A stretch of DNA of 64,000 nt from Ophioderma brevispina (lineage: Eukaryota > Echinodermata > Ophiuroidea > Amphilepidida > Ophiodermatidae). Both the position numbers and the translations under genes were made by a program. The stretch spans positions 1 to 64,000 of the forward strand of contig JAMKCH010035929.1 in the NCBI GenBank assembly GCA_023653785.1, read 5' to 3'. Position 1 is the first letter of the stretch. Every line of letters begins with the position of its first letter. The notes beneath the pieces were generated by a model. That model was not told the origin of the DNA and did not search any database. It saw only the letters and a program-made list of their open reading frames with translations. Positions 57,900-64,000 of this stretch are shown one piece after another.

Positions 57900-60000
57900 T
57901 GATCGAACATCGGTGGGGATGTATTTTACGCATCGCGTAAATACGAGTTCGCCTTGTTAAAAGTTAATGCGAATTTTGGTAGCAATCCATTGCTTATTAG
58001 GGCATATTGAGGATATAAAGTAAGGTACCCTATGATTTTGGTGTTTCACAATTCCACAGAATGCTCTTCCTTACCTTCATCCTGCATTCGCCCTTGAACC
58101 ATTCATGATTCTTAGCCTTAGTCACCGCCTTCTTTCTCTTGCTTCTGCACTTCCAGAATCAACTAGCCATTTAGCTTTGTGGAAAACCACAAAAAACACT
58201 TAATCGCAGCAAGCCTCACTACGCAACATTTATTTAAACTCAAGAAATAATGTTTTTTTTTAAACACATATGAAGAAAGTAAGAAAGTAACATTGGCCAC
58301 CGCCCTCTTTACATTCTCACCACCTCCATATATTTTTATGTCAATGAAGGGCATAAAAATTCCCAGCATCTCAACCCTCTCCCCAGCTTCATCACCAAAT
58401 GCGGCACAGATGCGGACCACAGTCTGGTTGTTTTCTACCCCAGTCTTGCTCCTCCCAATTCTGTGTTCTACGGCACTACCTCCCCGTAGGATTCACCCAA
58501 TGTTATTCCTTGTTCTGCTTCTGAATTTCCTTCCCACTACCTGCAGCTGTGCACACTCCCTCCATCCCAGTTCTCTCGGTAATGATTCTAAGCTTCATTT
58601 CCATATCTGAGTGATTTTGTCTCTCTGACTTTGCTCTTTCCGTTTTAACTGACGTTTGAAGTCTCCCAACTCATCCTGTTTGCAGGGGGGGCCGGCAAGA
58701 TAGCGTCATTTTTGCCGTTCCCCATAGGTTTTACATGTAATCACGAAAACTTGACAACTATTCTAAAGTAGTGAAAATATGTTTAATATCAATTTTTCCA
58801 CTCAAAATACTGGGAGTTGAAGAATCAACTCCAGTTGTAAGTATTTTTTTGTCTAAAACGGTTACAAAGGGGATCCATTTGAACGAGGATCGTTTGACCT
58901 CATGTTCAATCGCAGGGTCACCGCGTATTTATAGCTGTGGGACCATGTACCAGGCCCGGTACCAGGAGCCTATCACCACCGTGGAATGATTGGTTGACTT
59001 GCATGTGGCAATCCTCATGTCCGGTCTTAAAAAACGATTGATGATAGTTTTGCAGCACAAGTATGCACCACCGACTAAAGCAAGGGCAATTTATATCGGT
59101 CGCGGCTCCGTACGGGAATTCCCACTCGCCACCTCACTGATCTATTTATAAAAGCGTACAGTGACTTCAAATTCCGGTCACTGTTAAGGCTCGTCCAATG
59201 ATTCGTTCGGCAGTTTTGCGCTATGAATGAAGCTTGGCGCCACCCCGCCTGCCTGTTGCTTTACTTAGTCTACTCTTGCTCCAATTTTTCATTGTGCTCA
59301 CCCTCAGAAGCAGCCATTTTACTTGATCTACTAATTCCACTGTACCTTGTGCCCAGCAATCTTGCACTTGGCAGCTGGCGTGGTGAAGGGTGATAGTGTA
59401 CGAGAGTTAGGCGACTTAAATTTATAATTAATTATGTTAAATGTAGCAATAAACATGTGAATATTAAAAAGAGTAATACAGTTTCCATTTTAAGGGGGAA
59501 CATTTAATGAAATGCATGATAGAAACTCATTGGCAACATTCTCCAATCCTGCTTCAAACCTGCTGCCATGATGTCATCACCATATCCCAAAGAACTATGC
59601 ATGTGTGGTGCCATATGTGTTAGTTTGTCAAAACTTGCAATGTTGATAATCTGCGGAAATCAATTTTGGGGTAGTCCATACTGATGAAAACAAAGTAGAC
59701 TACCATAAGTGTTTAAGACACTGTCTTTACTCTGGTATTGGCCGGGTGACCATCTTGGATTCGGATGTGAAGCTAGTTACGAAATAATCTTTAAGATCTG
59801 ATAAGTAATTGAAAATATTAGCTTCAAGCGATCAGAACACTCGATTTATTATAAACTTGCAATAACTTTGCATTAAACTAAAAAGTCTAGCAGTGGGAAA
59901 GAAATGGGCCGCTCAGCTGAGTCGACCTTTCCACTGTAGAATCGGAGTGTCTGACAAGAATTCTATCGCAAATGGTTTTAAAGCAGGTTGTGAATATAAT
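57900..60000. other. No supported gene
   Basis: 58,290-58,610 is open for 105 codons on the plus strand; its end (LLNFLPTTCSCAHSLHPSSL) faintly recalls the WNxLP...S(L)xxFK end of CR1/L2-type retrotransposons, but too weakly to call. 58,700-60,000 shows nothing. Confidence 0.35.
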
Positions 60001-60009
60001 TAATTAGAA

Positions 60010-60570
60010 CCCAGTACTCTGCCATTTCCACAATCAGGCAAGTGTCAAATTCATCAGGTTACTCATATGGGACTCGTACACTTTGTCAACTGGCATACTG
60101 GTAGCCATGTACACTGGCAGATTGTGTTTACTTGACTAGTATACAATTACAATATTGAGTGATGTAAAAGCTTGTAAATGCAGCGAATGGGTAATAAAAA
60201 ATGGTAGTTAGTGTCTATTATCGTTCATGATGAAAAAAAAGGCATATAGGATAAATTGTGTAACAAAACGAACAAAAAAAAAACGGACGAACAAAAAAAA
60301 AATAAAAGTTTCCCTTATATTCTAATTAAATATGGAATGATATTTTATTTAGCTGTGTTACCTCATCAGGCAGTTGTCAAATTCGTCAGGTTCTCATCCG
60401 GGACTCGTACACTGTCAACTGCATACTGATAGCCGTTGCGACACGTTGGCAAGTATGTGTTTACTTGACTAGATAAAATTACAATGTTCGACGTGATGTA
60501 AAACTTAGCATCTTGTAAAATGCAGCGATGGGTAAACAATAGTAGTGTCTAATTACCGTTACATGATGTG
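60010..60570. repeat. Tandem duplication, about 350-bp unit
   Basis: CAGGCAAGTGTCAAATTCAT, GGGACTCGTACAC, TGTGTTTACTTGACTAG and AATGCAGCGA at 60,035-60,225 recur in order at 60,368-60,570. An A-rich stretch lies between. Confidence 0.7.
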
Positions 60571-61299
60571 TAACTCCCCCCCACCCCCAAAAAAAACATG
60601 ACTAAAAACGTACTCGGCATGAGTCCATTCTTGATTAGCCAAACAAAACCCTATCACGACAGGTTCCCAAGCTTTGACTTGACGTTTAGGGGGACACGGG
60701 TAAAGTGAGTGAAAAAAATATTTAGGGGTGAAAACACTCAAAATTCTTGATTACTTAAATGTGTCTAAGGGGTAAATTCATATATTTTCAGAGAAAATTT
60801 TTGGCACTTAAACCCCATATTTTTCATAATTTTGAGAAAAATTCAGTTTTTTGGCCAATTTTAGCAAAAATGGCCAGTTTTCGGGTGACAAAATTTTGAC
60901 TTGCTAATTTCCTGTGAGTGTGATGAACATGAAAACTACCCAGTAGTGACTAATTCTTTAATGCTAATCATGTGACAGGGGTACATTTGTAATATTCAAA
61001 TCATTAAATTGGATCAATCTATTTCTTTATTTTTGTAACAGGGTTAAAGTCGTCTGTTAGGGTGACCATTGAATTTGGAAAAAATGCAATTTTCGCCCAT
61101 TTGTTGATTTGAAAAACCATAACTCCTCAATGGTTGAGCTAGGTGATGCTTCTTGTGTCTTTTTGTTCAGTATTTCAATAGCTACATAGTGATATACAAT
61201 CTTGACTAAGTTGAATGTACTGAAAAATAAAGTTAGTAATATGTTACCCCTACCCCCTAAAACATTTTGTAGGGCGTGAAAAAATAGAGGCCTTCACCA
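60571..61299. other. No supported gene
   Basis: AT-rich sequence with no recognisable frame or repeat. Confidence 0.5.
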
Positions 61300-61436
61300 C
61301 AAAAAAATAAGGTCCTTCAAAACTGGGACTCTCAGGGCTAAACAAATATAACTTGCTATGCCAAGATCCTCCCTCTATAGCAAGTTTATATTGTTTAGCC
61401 CTGAGATCCCATTTTTGGAGGACTTATTTTTTTTTT
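61300..61436. mobile_element. Hairpin (foldback) element, 137 bp
   Basis: AAAAAAATAAGGTCCTTCAA, TGGGACTCTCAGGGCTAAAC and ATATAACTTGCTAT are matched inverted by ATAGCAAGTTTATAT, GTTTAGCCCTGAGATCCCA and TGGAGGACTTATTTTTT. The arms are about 60 bases with a short CCAAGATCCTCCCT loop. Confidence 0.75.
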
Positions 61437-62003
61437 GCGGCCGATTTTTGCCAAATAATTTGAGGACTTTTGGGCAGAAATATGCCTGTACAAACAGTGC
61501 TATGGAAAAATTTCAAGTTAATAATTTTTTTGTGCATTTTATGTCAATTCAGTTTTCTAACAAAATTTTTCACCCTAGAAAATGTATTTTAAGTAGGATA
61601 TCTTCCCTTTAAGTTTCCACCATTCTTTCCACCAAACTTAAGTCAAAGCTAGAACCTGTTCATAGCAGTGGGCAGAAGTGGGGTGGGGTGGACATGCATA
61701 ATCCCCTCACTTTTGAAAGTAGAAGCCTGCCCTCCCCCTCCCTTTTTTCCATTGTTGATGAATAAGGTATTGAAAATTACTCTGGATAAAGTGCAAGTGT
61801 TTTCTTCCATTTGAAACGTGTTATGCTCCGTTGATCCTAAGAATAACCATGCATTCCCATGGTGCAGTGCAGCTTGAAATGACTCTTCTTTCCAATGTCG
61901 GATGTATCACTGTACCTACTCAAAGTCAAGAAATGTTTTCTCTTTTTTTGTAAAAAGGTCAAAAATTTAATTTGTATAATATTTTTTCCAATATACTGGG
62001 GCT
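61437..62003. other. No supported gene
   Basis: Short frames only; nothing recognisable. Confidence 0.5.
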
Positions 62004-62147
62004 CTTTTTTCCATAACCTTACCCATCAGACACACTTTTTTCTGACACACTTGAATTTGGAAAAAACCCTTCAAGATTAAACCTGTTTAGGTTTCCAAAT
62101 TCAAAGTTGTCAGAAAAGTGTCAGATTGGTCAGCTTATGGAAACTCC
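62004..62147. mobile_element. Foldback MITE, family A, copy 4
   Basis: TTTTTTCCATAACCTTACCC, ATCAGACACAC, TTTTTTCTGACACACTTGAA, TTTGG..AAACCCTT and the inverted AGGTTTCCAAATTCAAAGTT, GTCAGAAAAGTGTCAGATTG, GTCAGCTTATGGAAACTCC. The core is shorter than in copies 1-3. Confidence 0.85.
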
Positions 62148-62149
62148 TA

Positions 62150-63190
62150 TTCACAGTAACATGCAAAAATAACAGACTACAATTACCATGTTTTTAGCAA
62201 GTGTAGTCCCAATGTGTTCTCTTTTTTTAGTTATATTGGGAAATTTACATCTAACCCAAAGATAAGTTTTTGTAACTATTGTAAAGAGTCTTGGTATAAC
62301 CATGCCAAATAACCCAAAATATATACACTTTTGTTTAAACCTCTGTGGCCAATATTTGGTAGCTAATACCATACATTTCATTTTTGGTATGAATTTGAAG
62401 ACTTTATATGTAAAATATTTCCAAGTCTAAAATGGGGTTTAAAAATCAGTCTTTGAGAGACATACGATGTTTCTATGTTCTATATGTTGTGACACACAAC
62501 TGTGATGTCAAATGGGGCGGATTGATGATCAGCTCAGAGCTTTACTACGTGTGATTGTATGCTTAGAATATGAGAGCAATCTTTATTTGTGCCCGACATC
62601 CAGGGGGGGGGGGGGGGGGGGGGTGGTTGGTGAAAAAAAAAAGTAAAAGCCACATCAGTCATCTATTTTCAATTTAATGTTCTGGATGTTACTTTAAAAG
62701 GAGCACTAAAGGCCATGGCCGATCGCTAATTACCTCGTCCCCAGAAGCCCAGATTTTACCGAAGTGTCAACATTTTTGGTATCAGCAAAAGCTAACTATT
62801 TTCTCATTTACCCTGTGAATCTTAGGGCAAAAAGATATGGGTTGGCAGTTATGAGCGAAAATGTGCCCCATTATGGTTGACCAATATTAATGTTACACAG
62901 TACCCCTATGGGCTTACAAAATCACGTTTTAGCTCTCACGGCAAAACGGATTGAAATATGACGCGAAACTTTACAGAGGGGTTTTTTGGGTTGAAGGCCA
63001 ATCTATCAAGATGAAAACTTCATATCATATCCCTATTCGGGCCATCCTCCTTAAATCTTCATCATCATCCCAAACCTCTCTTCCTTCAATATGATTGTAA
63101 CGAGTGGTGGCTGATTTGGGTGATGTAGTATTCATTTAGGCAAGGGTCATACTTTTTGCCAACTTAATTTGGAATAGCTACAGAAAAGAG
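62150..63190. other. No supported gene; G run at 62,603-62,623
   Basis: Short frames only. The 21-base G run is followed by an A-rich patch. Confidence 0.5.
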
Positions 63191-63194
63191 GTAA

Positions 63195-63700
63195 CTGCAT
63201 TATTGATCGCTAGGGGGTATATTACAGTGGCTATGTTGTGGACATGGGGCCTTTAATGTAAAATTATTTAATGCAAAGGCTAACACATTTTTTGTTTCCA
63301 CCTTGAATAAAATCTAATACATTTGGCTGTATTGCTTGTAATGTGTTATTTTTCAGTCACTACTTCTGTAATGTATTCTACCCCCTCTGTTGATAACAGA
63401 TACTATCTATGGTATTTGGACAATTCATCTTTGTATGTGTAGGCATTATAGGCAAGACCACTAGCAGTCTGCTGTGTGTGTATGCAGTGGCGTATGTTGT
63501 GTGCCTTAAAAGTTAAAATTATTTAAGATAAAAGCCAACACATTTGTTTCCACCTTGAATGTAATCAAATCTAAATAGAGTTGACTGTATTGTGTTATTT
63601 TGCAGTCACTACTTCTGTATTGTGTTCTACCCCCTCTGTTGATAGTAGATACTATCTATGGTGTTTGGGCAACTCTTCTTTGTGTTTGACTTCTGCTATA
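63195..63700. repeat. Tandem duplication, about 240-bp unit
   Basis: TTTCCACCTTGAAT, CAGTCACTACTTCTGTA, TCTACCCCCTCTGTTGATA and ATACTATCTATGGT at 63,296-63,415 recur in order at 63,548-63,665. Confidence 0.75.
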
Positions 63701-63832
63701 CTATATTGGAACTCAACACCGGTACAACATTCATTTTGGTAAATACTTATATTGAGGAGTATAGCCCTGTCACATCCAAGCTTAATTATTTTGATCAGTA
63801 TTATGGTTGGCTACCAAGAGGCAGATTGGGTT

Positions 63833-63966
63833 GTGCATTTGACTTGTCAGATGAAGGATCAGGTCGTGGACTTGTTGTGTACGTCAAAGGGTCAGGTTGT
63901 GGAGCTCTGTCAGACAAAGGAGCAAGTTGTGCCTTTGCTGTGTCAGGTGAAGGAGCCGACTGTTGA
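63833..63966 (+). repeat. 33-bp minisatellite kept open in one frame (11-residue repeat)
   Basis: About four units of 30-33 bases, each like TCAGATGAAGGATCAGG followed by TTGTG(C/G)A. The plus frame reads CAFDLSDEGSG, RGLVVYVKGSG, CGALSDKGAS, CAFAVSGEGAD and then C and a stop at 63,964-63,966. Unit lengths are multiples of three. The frame belongs to a 102-codon open stretch beginning with ATG at 63,658. Just downstream lies the truncated MITE copy. A coding repeat is possible, but so is chance. Confidence 0.45.
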
Positions 63967-63973
63967 CTTGCAT

Positions 63974-64000
63974 TTATTCCGTGAAGGGTTTCCGAATTCC
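63974..64000. mobile_element. Foldback MITE, family A, copy 5 (cut by window end)
   Basis: TTTATTCCGTGAAGGGTTTC followed by CGAATTCC matches the inner right arm of family A (AAGGGTTCCGAATTCATAA at 17,366). The rest lies beyond the window. No left half is present, so this is a partial or differently arranged copy. Confidence 0.55.

Noticed and set aside
58490..58610. Possible CR1/L2-type retrotransposon end (LLNFLPTTCS...)
   Set aside because: Resemblance to the WNxLP...FK pattern is too weak and the tryptophan is missing.

Overview
This is a non-coding-rich, AT-rich stretch of a metazoan nuclear genome. I found no bacterial gene organisation, no operons, no CRISPR array and no convincing tRNA or rRNA. 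The support is exon-sized open stretches bounded by GT/AG splice signals, many hairpin (foldback/MITE-like) repeats, a non-LTR retrotransposon tail, a P-element-type transposase remnant, and AGGTCA-type and GTCCCCG-type dispersed repeats of the kind I associate with marine invertebrate (especially deuterostome) genomes. The phylum is inference only.

Layout. 0.5-1.5 kb: candidate first exons of a gene around a C/T-rich tract. 3.3-3.8 kb: an unrecognised open stretch. 8.0-10.9 kb: a 1.47-kb direct tandem pair, each copy holding a 110-bp hairpin. 13.6 kb: an AGGTCA array. 15.3-19.6 kb, minus strand: scattered, frameshifted coding remnants of a repetitive uncharacterised protein family, interrupted by MITEs and other repeats. 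22.47-22.71 kb, minus: the cleanest exon in the window (78 codons, both splice sites). 23.8-24.1 kb: a TGCA-rich foldback. 24.8-27.0 kb, minus: a candidate exon and a four-copy coding-derived repeat. 27.1 and 27.8 kb: two long hairpins. 29.9-34.1 kb: a 2.1-kb direct tandem pair. 34.5-35.3 and 37.7-38.5 kb, minus: a retrotransposon tail fused to remnants of another repeated coding sequence, within a third tandem pair (37.15-39.5 kb). 39.7-40.5 kb: a composite satellite-rich element. 44.5-49.8 kb: a 2.6-kb direct tandem pair carrying a triple palindromic repeat. 50.3-50.8 kb, minus: a broken P-element-like transposase. 54.0-56.3 kb, minus: two decayed paralogous copies of a multi-exon gene, one with a convincing terminal exon. 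56.4-57.9 kb: a MITE and a composite element ending in a 640-bp G-rich array. 60-64 kb: short tandem duplications, a hairpin, a further MITE copy and a 33-bp minisatellite that stays open in one frame.

Two themes dominate. First, at least nine distinct hairpin families lie within 64 kb; one of them (outer arms beginning GGAGTTTCC) has four full copies and a fifth cut by the window end. Second, several blocks occur as adjacent direct pairs that differ largely by one-base insertions and deletions. This is either recent tandem duplication or, quite possibly, two haplotypes placed side by side in an under-polished long-read assembly. Coding remnants inside such blocks may therefore be broken by sequencing error as well as by real decay. 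No set of genes here forms a recognisable pathway, and I see no clear new molecular system; the hairpin elements and the palindromic triplet are the most unusual structures.
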